A stretch of DNA of 64,000 bases from NCBI GenBank assembly GCA_002415785.1, contig DIAJ01000003.1, positions 71,079 through 135,078 on the forward strand. The letters run 5' to 3'. The translations under genes were made by a program, and so were the position numbers. The notes under the pieces are model-generated. The model saw nothing but the letters and a program-made list of their open reading frames with translations, ran no database searches and had not been told where the DNA came from. The stretch is from Flavobacteriales bacterium UBA5081. GTDB taxonomy: Bacteria; Bacteroidota; Bacteroidia; Flavobacteriales_E; Vicingaceae. Of the stretch, positions 1 through 7,982 are shown one piece after another (positions within the stretch are counted from its first letter, which is position 1; every line of letters starts with the position of its first letter).

Positions 1-1497
1 GGAGGTCGAATGTCTGATACAATGTTTTATAATGGAAACATTATAGTTGCTGAAGGCTTAATTTATTTGACTAAATTTAATAAAAATCATCACCTAATTT
101 GGAACATTACAAACACTACAAACGATGCGGGATTTGGAGAAACCATTGCAATAGATCATAAGAATAATGTTATAGTAGGTGGTTATTATTCCCAAAGTCT
201 TACTTTCGGTAAAGACACCTTGTCTAGTCAAAACGGTAGCTTTAACAATGCCTTTATTTCAAAATTCAAACCTGATGGAATACACCTTTGGAGCAAGAGA
301 GTACATACACCCGGCTTATTTTCTGATGGGAGGATTACTTCTCTATCTACAGATGGCTTAGGAAATATCTATTTCGGAGGCATTTTTGGAGGCAGTATGA
401 TCTTTGGGCAAGACAGCATACAAACTTGGGGGTATGGTGACAATTATTGGGGAAAAATGGACTCTACGGGCAATATACAATGGATTAAAGCAGCCGGTAG
501 CGAAGCAATTGAAATTGGCGTTAATGTAGCCGCTGACTCTATCGGTAACCTTTATGTTTTAGGAAGTGTAAATAACAGTTATGACTCAACTTACATAGAT
601 AATTTTCTAAACTTTAATGGGATTGGATTTATAGCAAAATATTCACCAAGCGGGCAAATGAAGTGGTTAAAAGGAGCAGAAAAAGGTGAGTTTTCCATGG
701 GCATAAGATCAACTGACGGTAAGATTCAGACGAGAAATGGAGTAGTAATAGCTTCAGGACCTATGTTCGATTATAGTGACAGTAACATAGTTTCAATTGC
801 AGGAGCTCAAACAAACATTGATTCAAATTCAAGAAAGCCGGCTTTTGTTTTAAAAATGGATACTGCCGGAAATGGGATATGGCTGAAAGAAGCCATACGA
901 ACATATTATGATGTAGATGTAATGGGTGTAGCTATTAAAAGCAATGGAGATATTGCATTAACAACACATAATGGATATTATGTAGAGGAAGACTCCTTAT
1001 CAGGTCTTACTTACCGTTCTCCGGTTTACCTCACCTTAGATGGAAACAGTGGGCAGGTTTTAAATTACTGTTATCCAAAACAACCCGGTAACGGTACTTA
1101 TTTAAGTCGAAGTATTACCCTTCTTAATGATACCATATTGGCTACCGGTTCTTTTGACCGGCAAATAAATGGGCATCGCAGAATATTTATTGCCAAAGTG
1201 GGATTAAATACAGTTGGAATTGAGAATTATGATTTAGCTCCTCAAAGTATTGTTTTATATCCAAACCCCACTAATAATGGAAGGTTTACGCTTGATATAA
1301 GTAATACAGAAGGTGTTGAATTTAATCAATTAACTATTTTTAATGTAAACGGTCAGCTTATGCATTCCAAAAAACTGGAAAGAAAAACAAATTACAATAA
1401 AATTGAGCTTCAATTAAATAACTTTTCAAAAGGCATCTATTTTTTATCTTTACAACACTCAAAAGGTAGAATAACAAAAAAATTGATTGTTCAATAA
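1..1497 (+). CDS. T9SS type A sorting domain protein, 5' end outside window
   Basis: Secreted protein of unknown function. The frame is open to the left edge (codons for Gly-Gly-Arg precede the first ATG at 10), and there is no signal peptide at that ATG, so the true start lies upstream and the ATG is internal. The body holds repeated units of the kind 'D..GN....G.F.G...FG.D' seen in SBBP/beta-propeller-like Bacteroidota proteins. The last ~75 residues, from LYPNPTNNGRFTLDI to KKLIVQ, are a typical T9SS type A C-terminal signal, which directs export across the outer membrane and is then removed. The substrate or ligand cannot be inferred. The gene ends two bases before the convergent alkyltransferase-like gene. 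Confidence 0.85.
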   Translation, partial: GGRMSDTMFYNGNIIVAEGLIYLTKFNKNHHLIWNITNTTNDAGFGETIAIDHKNNVIVGGYYSQSLTFGKDTLSSQNGSFNNAFISKFKPDGIHLWSKRVHTPGLFSDGRITSLSTDGLGNIYFGGIFGGSMIFGQDSIQTWGYGDNYWGKMDSTGNIQWIKAAGSEAIEIGVNVAADSIGNLYVLGSVNNSYDSTYIDNFLNFNGIGFIAKYSPSGQMKWLKGAEKGEFSMGIRSTDGKIQTRNGVVIASGPMFDYSDSNIVSIAGAQTNIDSNSRKPAFVLKMDTAGNGIWLKEAIRTYYDVDVMGVAIKSNGDIALTTHNGYYVEEDSLSGLTYRSPVYLTLDGNSGQVLNYCYPKQPGNGTYLSRSITLLNDTILATGSFDRQINGHRRIFIAKVGLNTVGIENYDLAPQSIVLYPNPTNNGRFTLDISNTEGVEFNQLTIFNVNGQLMHSKKLERKTNYNKIELQLNNFSKGIYFLSLQHSKGRITKKLIVQ

Positions 1498-1498
1498 A

Positions 1499-1870
1499 CT
1501 AAAATCCCTCCTCAAAATCCAACTCCTTATTCGGATCCCAAAAGTGCTTGTCAAAATCTTGAATTTGGTCGTCTTTTACCACAATATTTTCTGCTTCCAA
1601 TTGAGTTTGCATGGGAGTACTCTGCGGAAAATGGTGTTTTCCACTTAGCATTCCTAAGCGATTCACTACCCGATGTGCCGGCACGTATTCTTTTTGTCCG
1701 TGTGCTGCATTCATCGCCCAGCCTACCATTCGGGCTCCGCCTTTTCTACCCAAGTAATTGGCAATGGCACCATAGCTAGTTACCCTGCCTTTTGGAACCA
1801 AGCGAACGACCTGATACACCATTTCAAAAAAATCTCGGTTTTTCTCGCTAATCTTTTGGGGCTTTACCAT
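1499..1870 (-). CDS. Alkyltransferase-like protein (ATL, MGMT-family DNA-binding domain)
   Basis: 123 residues match the DNA-binding domain of O6-alkylguanine-DNA alkyltransferases, with the winged-helix stretch GRVTSYGAIANYLG (28-41) and an arginine at 47 in the position of the base-flipping finger. The active-site motif PCHRV is PAHRV here (64-68), so the acceptor cysteine is replaced by alanine. In the known ATL family this change removes alkyl transfer while lesion binding remains, and ATLs hand O6-alkylguanine to nucleotide excision repair. The start overlaps the end of trmB by 23 bases, so the two are probably translated from one transcript. The family assignment is strong; a repair role here is inferred. 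Confidence 0.85.
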   Translation of the reverse strand: MVKPQKISEKNRDFFEMVYQVVRLVPKGRVTSYGAIANYLGRKGGARMVGWAMNAAHGQKEYVPAHRVVNRLGMLSGKHHFPQSTPMQTQLEAENIVVKDDQIQDFDKHFWDPNKELDFEEGF

Positions 1871-2555
1871 GAGGTTTAAATTTCAGATAGTGAATCTTAT
1901 GTCCTTTAGCCGTAAACAACTTTTCATAGTGCGTTTTGATACTCAAGATCTCACGAGTAGTTTCATCAAAGTCTTCGATCTTTTCGCCGTATAAATCATC
2001 GGTTGCTTCTAAAATTTCATAGCCGTGACGCTTCACCTCTTCCAAACTATAATTGTAAAAGAAGTTATTGTCGGTTTTTAAGTGAATGGTGCCGTCTTCT
2101 TTTAAAAACTGTAAATAGCGCTTGATAAAAAGAGGACCGGTTAAGCGCTTCTTCTCTTGTCGGTCTTTTGGCTGTGGGTCTGGAAAAGTAATCCAAATTT
2201 CATCCACTTCATCTTTGGCAAAACAACCTTCAATAAACTCAATTCGCGTACGCAAAAAAGCTACATTAGCAATATTTTCCTCCAGAGCCGTCTTCGCACC
2301 ACGCCACATTCTTGCACCTTTAATGTCTACTCCAATGTAATTTCGCTCGGGAAATTTTTGAGCCATGCCCACACTGTATTCTCCTTTTCCACAACCCAAT
2401 TCTAAAATCAGCGGATGGTCGTTTTTAAAAAATTCCGATTTCCACTTTCCTTTCATTTTATAATCTGCCCGAAAAACCTCTTCGAGCTTGGGCTCAAAAA
2501 CATTGGCGAAGGTTTTCATCTCCGCAAAGTGCTCTAACTTTCTTTTACCTGCCAT
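1848..2555 (-). CDS. trmB: tRNA (guanine-N7-)-methyltransferase
   Basis: 235 residues. TrmB makes 7-methylguanosine at position 46 of tRNA variable loops using S-adenosylmethionine. The Rossmann-fold SAM motif LELGCGKGEYS is at 51-61 and the TrmB-specific FPDPQPK at 124-130. The start codon lies 3 bases after the stop of the M1 aminopeptidase and the end overlaps the alkyltransferase-like gene, suggesting a three-gene transcript on the minus strand. Length is normal for the family. Confidence 0.95.
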   Translation of the reverse strand: MAGKRKLEHFAEMKTFANVFEPKLEEVFRADYKMKGKWKSEFFKNDHPLILELGCGKGEYSVGMAQKFPERNYIGVDIKGARMWRGAKTALEENIANVAFLRTRIEFIEGCFAKDEVDEIWITFPDPQPKDRQEKKRLTGPLFIKRYLQFLKEDGTIHLKTDNNFFYNYSLEEVKRHGYEILEATDDLYGEKIEDFDETTREILSIKTHYEKLFTAKGHKIHYLKFKPHGKAPKD

Positions 2556-2558
2556 GAT

Positions 2559-4454
2559 TTATGCTTGCGATTTACTTAAACCCAATAAATCATCTAAGGT
2601 AGAACGAGAAACCGCATGATAGTTTGGACGAGCTTTTTGGTAAATGGTCAAGGCTCGCTTTTTTCCTTCCTCCGATTTCAAAATTGCTTTGTAAATCGGT
2701 ACTAAGAATTTTCTTCTGCCTACCTCAACTAAAAAGTTTTCGGTGGCCACTTTAGCTGCTTGGTAGTTGTTTGGAATTACTTTCTCAAACCATGCGGCTT
2801 GAATTTCTGAGTTACCGCTATTTGTGAAATTAAATGCCTCATCAAGTGCAGTCATTTGATCAACTGAAAGAGTGTCCGGCAACAAACGCACAAAGTGAAG
2901 CCATTCAGGCGTCATCCAATACTCCGTTTCTAAAGTGGATGCTTCTTTTCCTCCTTTCCAGTCTGTCAATTGTGCTTCTACCGCTTTAAACTTAGTCGAT
3001 TCTATGTCCGGGCAGTTGTCGGGCAAACCCGGTTTAAAAATCCACTCTTCCAAGCGAATTGACTTTTTCCATGCTTCGTTTTCGCTTAACAACTCTTCAT
3101 TGATGTACTCCACAAATGCGTCGGTTGTCATTACTTCAAAAGCAAAGTTGTTGAAGTAGGTATTTAAGAAGGCATCCCATTTTTCACGTCCAACGGTTTC
3201 TTCGATCAAACGAAGCAAAAAGAATCCTTTATCATAAGGTATTCCGGTTAAACCATCATCCGGATCACGACCTTCCAAATCTACTTTTAATCTGGTATCG
3301 TTTAAACGACCTTCGCTTTTCAGCCAATCAATTTCTTCCAATAAATCTTGGTAAGACAATATCGCCAACATATTGGCAAAGTCTTTCCCATAGATTTCTT
3401 CCATAATTCGGTTTTCAAAGTAAACAGTAAAGCCTTCGTTTAGCCAAATGTCTTCCCAATTAGCATTGGTCACTAAATTACCGGACCAAGAGTGGGCTAA
3501 TTCATGAGCGATTAGTGCGGTTAGTGAACGATCCCCTGCAATAATGGTGGGCGTAGCAAAAGTCAAACGCGGATTCTCCATTCCACCAAAAGGGAAAGAA
3601 GGTGGCAATACAATCACATCGTATTTACCCCAACGGTAATCTCCATAAAGCGCTTCAGCGGTGTCTACCATATTTTGCATTTCAGCAAACTCATAAGCTG
3701 CAGCTTCGATGACAGAAGGCTCAGCATAAACACCTGTGACCTCCCCAATTTTAGCATATTCCAATTTACCTACTGCCAAAGCCATTAAATAAGAAGGCAC
3801 CGGCTGATCCATCGTAAATTTATAAGCACCATTAGCACTTACTTCGGTAGGATTCTCGGCACTCATCAAAGCCATCATTCCTTCCGGAACTTTAACATTT
3901 GCTTCATAGCTAAAACGAATTCCCGGGCTATCTTGGCAAGGCAACCAAGTACGCGCCAAAATGGCTTGCGATTGGGTGAACAAAAAGGGATGGGTTTTAT
4001 CCGCTGTTTGCTGTGGGTCTAAAAACTGTAGCGCATCAGCTCCCTTGGTCGTATGGTATTTTATACTCACTCTTTGGGTTTCCGCCTGAATGGGAATGGC
4101 CAATTTGCTGCCTAAAATATCTTCTTCCGGATGTAAAACAAATGTACTTGCTTGCTCTGCACCATCAAGCCTTACTTCTTCAATGTTCAAGTTCTTCGTA
4201 TCAAAGTAAATGGTGTCAACCCCGGAAATGTTTTCAATGTCCCAATTGGCAGTTGCCATAATTCGCTTGGCTTCAAAATCAACATCTGCTTGCCAATTTA
4301 AATGTTTTACTACGGCTTCATCAGCTCTGGCATATGAATGCGGATCGTTTTGCTTTACTTCCATTTCTTCGGTTTTTTGATCAGATTTTGATTGAGTGTC
4401 ACATGCCATTAATCCTAAAACAGCAATGATTGCAAGCTTTTGTATTTTCTTCAT
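2559..4454 (-). CDS. M1 family aminopeptidase lipoprotein
   Basis: 631 residues with a lipoprotein signal peptide (lipobox LMAC near residues 15-18), so the enzyme is anchored to a membrane on the outside of the cytoplasm. The M1 substrate motif GGMENP is followed by the zinc site HELAHSW (about residue 315) and WLNEGFT, which supplies the third zinc ligand (HExxH-x18-E). The C-terminal half resembles the helical domain of leukotriene-A4-hydrolase-type M1 enzymes. It should remove N-terminal residues from peptides taken up or released in the periplasm. First gene of a minus-strand group with trmB and the ATL gene. Confidence 0.92.
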   Translation of the reverse strand: MKKIQKLAIIAVLGLMACDTQSKSDQKTEEMEVKQNDPHSYARADEAVVKHLNWQADVDFEAKRIMATANWDIENISGVDTIYFDTKNLNIEEVRLDGAEQASTFVLHPEEDILGSKLAIPIQAETQRVSIKYHTTKGADALQFLDPQQTADKTHPFLFTQSQAILARTWLPCQDSPGIRFSYEANVKVPEGMMALMSAENPTEVSANGAYKFTMDQPVPSYLMALAVGKLEYAKIGEVTGVYAEPSVIEAAAYEFAEMQNMVDTAEALYGDYRWGKYDVIVLPPSFPFGGMENPRLTFATPTIIAGDRSLTALIAHELAHSWSGNLVTNANWEDIWLNEGFTVYFENRIMEEIYGKDFANMLAILSYQDLLEEIDWLKSEGRLNDTRLKVDLEGRDPDDGLTGIPYDKGFFLLRLIEETVGREKWDAFLNTYFNNFAFEVMTTDAFVEYINEELLSENEAWKKSIRLEEWIFKPGLPDNCPDIESTKFKAVEAQLTDWKGGKEASTLETEYWMTPEWLHFVRLLPDTLSVDQMTALDEAFNFTNSGNSEIQAAWFEKVIPNNYQAAKVATENFLVEVGRRKFLVPIYKAILKSEEGKKRALTIYQKARPNYHAVSRSTLDDLLGLSKSQA

Positions 4455-4549
4455 TTTTTTTCTGGATTGGACTGCGAATTTACAAAAAGCAAAATTGAAA
4501 GATAGTCCAAGAAAATATGAAATATGAAACTAGAAACTTTGAAACTTTT

Positions 4550-4569
4550 CTCGCTGAGGCGAGAAGCGG
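4550..4569. repeat. Dispersed 20-base repeat, copy 1
   Basis: CTCGCTGAGGCGAGAAGCGG; the first 14 bases form a small hairpin (CTCGC-tgag-GCGAG). The identical sequence occurs at 39243-39262 in another long spacer, with similar AGCGAAGCGGTCT units nearby in both places. Confidence 0.75.
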
Positions 4570-4863
4570 TTCTTGTTTCGCTTGCTTATGTGTGAAAAAT
4601 AACTTATAACTTCAAGTACTTTTAACTTTCTACTTCATCATTAGGCTTTCATCCTTTTTCCAATTTACTCTCTCCTCTATCAGCGCAGCGGTCTATACTC
4701 TTTACTCTATTCTCTAAAATAAACTTCGCTCTCTTTGCGGACTTAGCGCCTCTGCGGTTAAAAAACTTCAAACTTTAAGTACTTCGAACTTTAGGCACTT
4801 CAAACTTCTCCCCTCTAACAGCGAAGCGGTCTTTTCTCTATACTCTGATAATCTAAAAATACA

Positions 4864-4913
4864 ATTAAGATTCACTTAACACCAACTTAAGACAAATGTA
4901 AATCCGACTTAAC
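4864..4913 (+). promoter_or_regulatory. PHO-box-like array of 11-bp-spaced half-sites
   Basis: Half-sites start at 4864 (ATTAAG), 4875 (CTTAAC), 4886 (CTTAAG), 4897 (TGTAAA) and 4908 (CTTAAC), exactly 11 bases apart. OmpR/PhoB-family regulators bind direct repeats with this spacing, and the Bacillus PhoP half-site TTAACA is similar. The last half-site lies about one -33 distance upstream of the -7 element at 4935. A PhoB-like regulator is encoded at 14934. Binding is inferred. Confidence 0.5.
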
Positions 4914-4934
4914 TCAAGAGCCATAGCAACTTTA

Positions 4935-4942
4935 TACATTTG
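4935..4942 (+). promoter_or_regulatory. Bacteroidota promoter -7 element
   Basis: TACATTTG fits the TAnnTTTG consensus, 20 bases before the ATG at 4963. No clear -33 TTTG is seen; the half-site at 4908 occupies its place, as expected for an activator-dependent promoter. Confidence 0.55.
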
Positions 4943-4962
4943 CTTAAAATTAAAAGAGCTTT

Positions 4963-5283
4963 ATGCGTAAATCATTGTTTTTAGGACTGCTTTTCGGAAT
5001 CATTAGCTTAACTTCCTTTGCAGGTGGAAATGCTAAAGTGAGCAAGGTAGAAGGAACTATTACCGATCGACAAGGAAATCCATTAGCTGGTGCAAAAGTG
5101 CTTGTGAAGGATTTACAAAAAGTGGTTTACACAGATTTCGACGGCAACTTTGTGCTTGAAGATATTGCTGCCTCTGAACATCAAATTGAAGTAAGTCACC
5201 TTTCTTTTGAAGAAATTGAAACTAAGGTTGATTTTAGCCAAGAAGACAACTCTTTCTTGGCTTTTCAACTTCGTTCAAGATAA
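4963..5283 (+). CDS. Small exported carboxypeptidase-regulatory-like domain protein
   Basis: 106 residues. A signal peptide (about residues 1-20, ending LTSFAGG) is followed by one carboxypeptidase-D-regulatory-like beta-sandwich: VEGTITDRQGNPLAGAKVLV, then the YTDFDGNF core. This module usually forms the N-terminal extension of SusC-type receptors; here it stands alone, with no plug or barrel after it, which is a known but uncharacterised arrangement. It is monocistronic, ends at an intrinsic terminator at 5321-5347, and lies behind a PHO-box-like array, so it may be induced by phosphate limitation (inference). Confidence 0.8.
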   Translation: MRKSLFLGLLFGIISLTSFAGGNAKVSKVEGTITDRQGNPLAGAKVLVKDLQKVVYTDFDGNFVLEDIAASEHQIEVSHLSFEEIETKVDFSQEDNSFLAFQLRSR

Positions 5284-5320
5284 TTCTACATTTTTCATCA
5301 TCTTAGTATAACTTAGTATA

Positions 5321-5347
5321 AGCTGTCCCCCCGGGCAGCTTTTTTTT
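5321..5347 (+). terminator. Intrinsic terminator
   Basis: Hairpin AGCTGTCC-CCCC-GGGCAGCT followed by seven T residues, 37 bases after the stop of the small carboxypeptidase-regulatory-like gene. Confidence 0.85.
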
Positions 5348-5349
5348 GT

Positions 5350-7227
5350 TTATCTACTCAACAACACCTTTTCTTCTTTAACTCCCAACCTAAACAAATA
5401 AAGCCCATCTGCATAATTGCTTAGATCAACTTTGTTTGCGCCGCTGTTTAACCGAAGTTCTTGTACCAACATTCCTCTAGCATTGTATATTCTTAAAAGA
5501 TCATTCGCATTCACTTTTTGAACCTCAACCGTAACAACTCCTTGCGAAGGAATTGGATAAACACTAAAGTTATTATCGTTTTGCTTTGCTTCATTTAAAC
5601 CAACTGTTGTACAGTTCTTTGTATCACCACTAAACTGCCATGATGATTGATTAATCAATTGTTGTCGAGCAGAATCTCCCAGACAATACTCCAAACCTGC
5701 GCCACCGAATACAACTCCACTTTGGTGGGGTTTTGACTGCCAAGCAATAAGAATGCTATCATAGTTTTGAATGGATAAACCGGAATTGTTAAATAAATTC
5801 CCCATATTATATAAAGTAGAAATATCCCAGTTTGATAGATTTTGGTCAAAATGACTTGCATTAAAGAACATTGCTCCCATATTTGTTACCGAAGATACAT
5901 CCCAACTGCTTAATGGCTGATTAAAAGAATAAGCTTGATAAAACATCAGTGACATACTGGTTACCGAAGACACATCCCAACTGTCAATCTGCCCATTAAA
6001 AGAAAAGGCGTTATAAAACATATCTCCCATATCAGTTACAGCGGATACATCCCAAGTACCTATGGATTGATTAAACGAAGCGGCGCCTCTAAACATCCTA
6101 TGCATTGTGGTTACTGATGATACATCCCAATTGCCAATCGGCTGGTTAAAGGAAATAGCTCCGGCAAACATTCTCTCCATAGTAGTAACTGATGATACAT
6201 CCCAATTACCAATCAGCTGATTAAATGACCTAGCACTTCGAAACAATCTATACATTGTGGTTACAGAAGACACATCCCAATTGCCGATCGGCTGATTAAA
6301 GGAATCAGCATAATAAAACATACGTTCCATAGTAGTTACTGAAGATACATCCCAATTGCCGATCGGCTGATTAAAGGAATCAGCCCATTCAAACATACGT
6401 TCCATAGTGGTTACTGAAGATACATCCCAATTGCCAATAGGTTGATTAAAGGATCTAGCTCCCTCAAACATACTCTCCATAGTAGTAACAGATGATACAT
6501 CCCAATTTCCGATGGCTTGATTAAAGGGCGAAAAATCATTAAATGGACTGTTAAACATGCCTTCCATATTCGTTACCGAAGACACGTCCCAACTATCAAT
6601 CGCCGAATTAAATTTTGATTGTGCAAACATACTTTTCATATTCCTTACCGAAGATACATCCCAGGCATTTAATGAAACACTAAAGGAGTCTGTATGCATA
6701 AACATTTCACTCATGTTCTCTACAGCAGACACATCCCACTGATTAATTATACTGTCTTTAAAGTTTCTTGCATTGTAAAACATGCGTGACATATTCCTTA
6801 CACTATCTAATCGAGGTAAATCCGTAGCCTCAAATTGACGCAGCGATCTGCAATGGGCAAAAGCATTTGACATATCTTTCCAATAGGTAGTTCCCCATTG
6901 TGTTACGGTTAATAACTTTTGTTTATTTTTAATAACTATTCGCGGATAATTTCCTCTTATGCGAATACTTACCGTATCGCCTAAAGAATAATAATGGGTG
7001 GCATTGCCCTGAACTCCTAAAGTATCAAACACTCCATCATTTTCCCAATCAATGTCGTAATTGTAGGCGTAATTGGTATCGGTTAAAATGGTCACCGAAG
7101 AATCATAAGTCGGATAATCATATGCATGCCACTTGGTAACAAAATGCGTAGAATCCTTTTGAGCGCTTAATTGGTTTGAAAATAGAATAGGTAGTAAAAA
7201 TGTCAAAAAACAAGTAGACTTTCTCAT
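5350..7227 (-). CDS. DUF285 (BspA-type) repeat surface protein with T9SS type A signal
   Basis: 625 residues. Signal peptide at 1-22 (ending QLSAQ). The centre carries thirteen ~25-residue units with the core 'NWDVSSVTTMERMF...SFNQPIG', the DUF285 family also called BspA-type leucine-rich repeats, found in surface adhesins of bacteria and protists. The six middle units are nearly identical, also in DNA. The end, from FSVYPIPSQGVVTVEV to EEKVLLSR, is a T9SS type A signal. It probably acts at the cell surface or is released; the ligand is unknown. Confidence 0.9.
   Translation of the reverse strand: MRKSTCFLTFLLPILFSNQLSAQKDSTHFVTKWHAYDYPTYDSSVTILTDTNYAYNYDIDWENDGVFDTLGVQGNATHYYSLGDTVSIRIRGNYPRIVIKNKQKLLTVTQWGTTYWKDMSNAFAHCRSLRQFEATDLPRLDSVRNMSRMFYNARNFKDSIINQWDVSAVENMSEMFMHTDSFSVSLNAWDVSSVRNMKSMFAQSKFNSAIDSWDVSSVTNMEGMFNSPFNDFSPFNQAIGNWDVSSVTTMESMFEGARSFNQPIGNWDVSSVTTMERMFEWADSFNQPIGNWDVSSVTTMERMFYYADSFNQPIGNWDVSSVTTMYRLFRSARSFNQLIGNWDVSSVTTMERMFAGAISFNQPIGNWDVSSVTTMHRMFRGAASFNQSIGTWDVSAVTDMGDMFYNAFSFNGQIDSWDVSSVTSMSLMFYQAYSFNQPLSSWDVSSVTNMGAMFFNASHFDQNLSNWDISTLYNMGNLFNNSGLSIQNYDSILIAWQSKPHQSGVVFGGAGLEYCLGDSARQQLINQSSWQFSGDTKNCTTVGLNEAKQNDNNFSVYPIPSQGVVTVEVQKVNANDLLRIYNARGMLVQELRLNSGANKVDLSNYADGLYLFRLGVKEEKVLLSR
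6050..6510. repeat. Homogenised 75-bp tandem units inside the DUF285 gene
   Basis: Six successive 25-codon units are almost the same in DNA, each containing a close match to GATACATCCCAATT on the plus strand. The outer units are diverged. This indicates recent tandem duplication or gene conversion in the centre of the array. Confidence 0.75.
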
Positions 7228-7376
7228 AGCACATTGATTAGCAAATCGTAAATGTAAGGATTCTTAATTTAAAGAACAAGGTTTAATAATGCTAGATGAA
7301 TTCGACAGCTTTATATTTTAACGGCTCAACAGCCAAATACTCTTTTGTCCAATCAAAAAACCTAACATCGGGAATG

Positions 7377-7407
7377 TTAAGTTTATGTTAACTTATTCTT
7401 ATCTTTG
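7377..7407 (+). promoter_or_regulatory. Promoter with 11-bp-spaced TTAAC-type half-sites
   Basis: TTAAG (7377), TTAAC (7388) and TTATC (7399) are 11 bases apart and run into an exact -7 element TATCTTTG at 7400-7407, 25 bases before the next ATG. The half-sites resemble those at 4864-4913; regulation by a PhoB-type protein is inferred. Confidence 0.5.
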
Positions 7408-7431
7408 TATTATCACTAATTAAGAAGAGAT

Positions 7432-7899
7432 ATGAAAAAGTTAGCAGCAGCAGTCTTCGGGCTCTTAATTTTCGGGGCGACCACTGCATACGGACAAAGT
7501 GAATTGGTTTTAGAAAACGGTCAGTACTACACAGCCGAAAAAGAATTATACAAAGGACAATACTCCAATTTCTATGAGAATGGCGCTAAAGAAGCTACCT
7601 ACAGTTTGGAAAATGGCGTATTAAACGGTCAAGCTCAGTTCTACTATGAAGACGGAAGCAAAAAAGAGATCGGCTTTTACAAAGACGGTGATAAACACGG
7701 AGAGTGGATCAAATGGAATGAGAAGGGTCAGCAAGTAGGAAAAGCCAATTATTACTACGGTGATAAAGATGGTGAATGGATTATTTGGGATGACCAAGGT
7801 CAAAAAAGATATGAGCTTTATTACGACAAAGGTGAAAAAGTTGGTACATGGAAAATGTGGAATGAAGCCGGAGAATTAGTTTCAGAAAAGGAGTATTAA
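7432..7899 (+). CDS. Exported MORN-repeat / YwqK-like protein
   Basis: 155 residues: signal peptide (1-21, ending TTAYGQ), then about five MORN_2-type units with the pattern 'G.W..WNE.G......Y..G...G'. Such YwqK-like proteins are common in Bacteroidota; some genomes annotate them as antitoxin-like, but nothing here supports a toxin partner. The signal peptide points to the periplasm or cell surface. It is a single gene with its own promoter at 7400 and a terminator at 7933. Function unknown. Confidence 0.8.
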   Translation: MKKLAAAVFGLLIFGATTAYGQSELVLENGQYYTAEKELYKGQYSNFYENGAKEATYSLENGVLNGQAQFYYEDGSKKEIGFYKDGDKHGEWIKWNEKGQQVGKANYYYGDKDGEWIIWDDQGQKRYELYYDKGEKVGTWKMWNEAGELVSEKEY

Positions 7900-7932
7900 A
7901 TCAATAGACCTTTTTGTTTTTTTGTTAACATG

Positions 7933-7966
7933 AAAAGAGCAAGGCGAAAACCTTGCTCTTTTTGTT
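7933..7966. terminator. Bidirectional intrinsic terminator
   Basis: Stem AGAGCAAGG / CCTTGCTCT with a short A-rich loop, flanked by A-run and T-run, between the convergent MORN gene and the TonB-dependent receptor. Confidence 0.8.
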
Positions 7967-7982
7967 TTTGATTTGATTGTGG

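Larger units (their letters stand above)
4455..4962. other. Gene-free spacer with dispersed repeats and regulatory sequence
   Basis: About 500 bases between divergent genes with no credible ORF. It contains short direct and inverted repeats, including a 20-base unit at 4550-4569 that recurs at 39243-39262, and variants of AGCGAAGCGGTCT near 4680 and 4820. The right 100 bases hold an 11-bp-periodic TTAAC-type array and a Bacteroidota promoter for the next gene. Confidence 0.7.

Noticed and set aside
10..1497. ATG at 10 as the true start of the first gene
   Set aside because: The frame is open to the window edge and the ATG has no signal peptide, although the protein ends in a T9SS signal that needs one.
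6050..6510. CRISPR-like regular repeats
   Set aside because: The periodic DNA is in frame and encodes the DUF285 units; there are no unique spacers and no cas genes.
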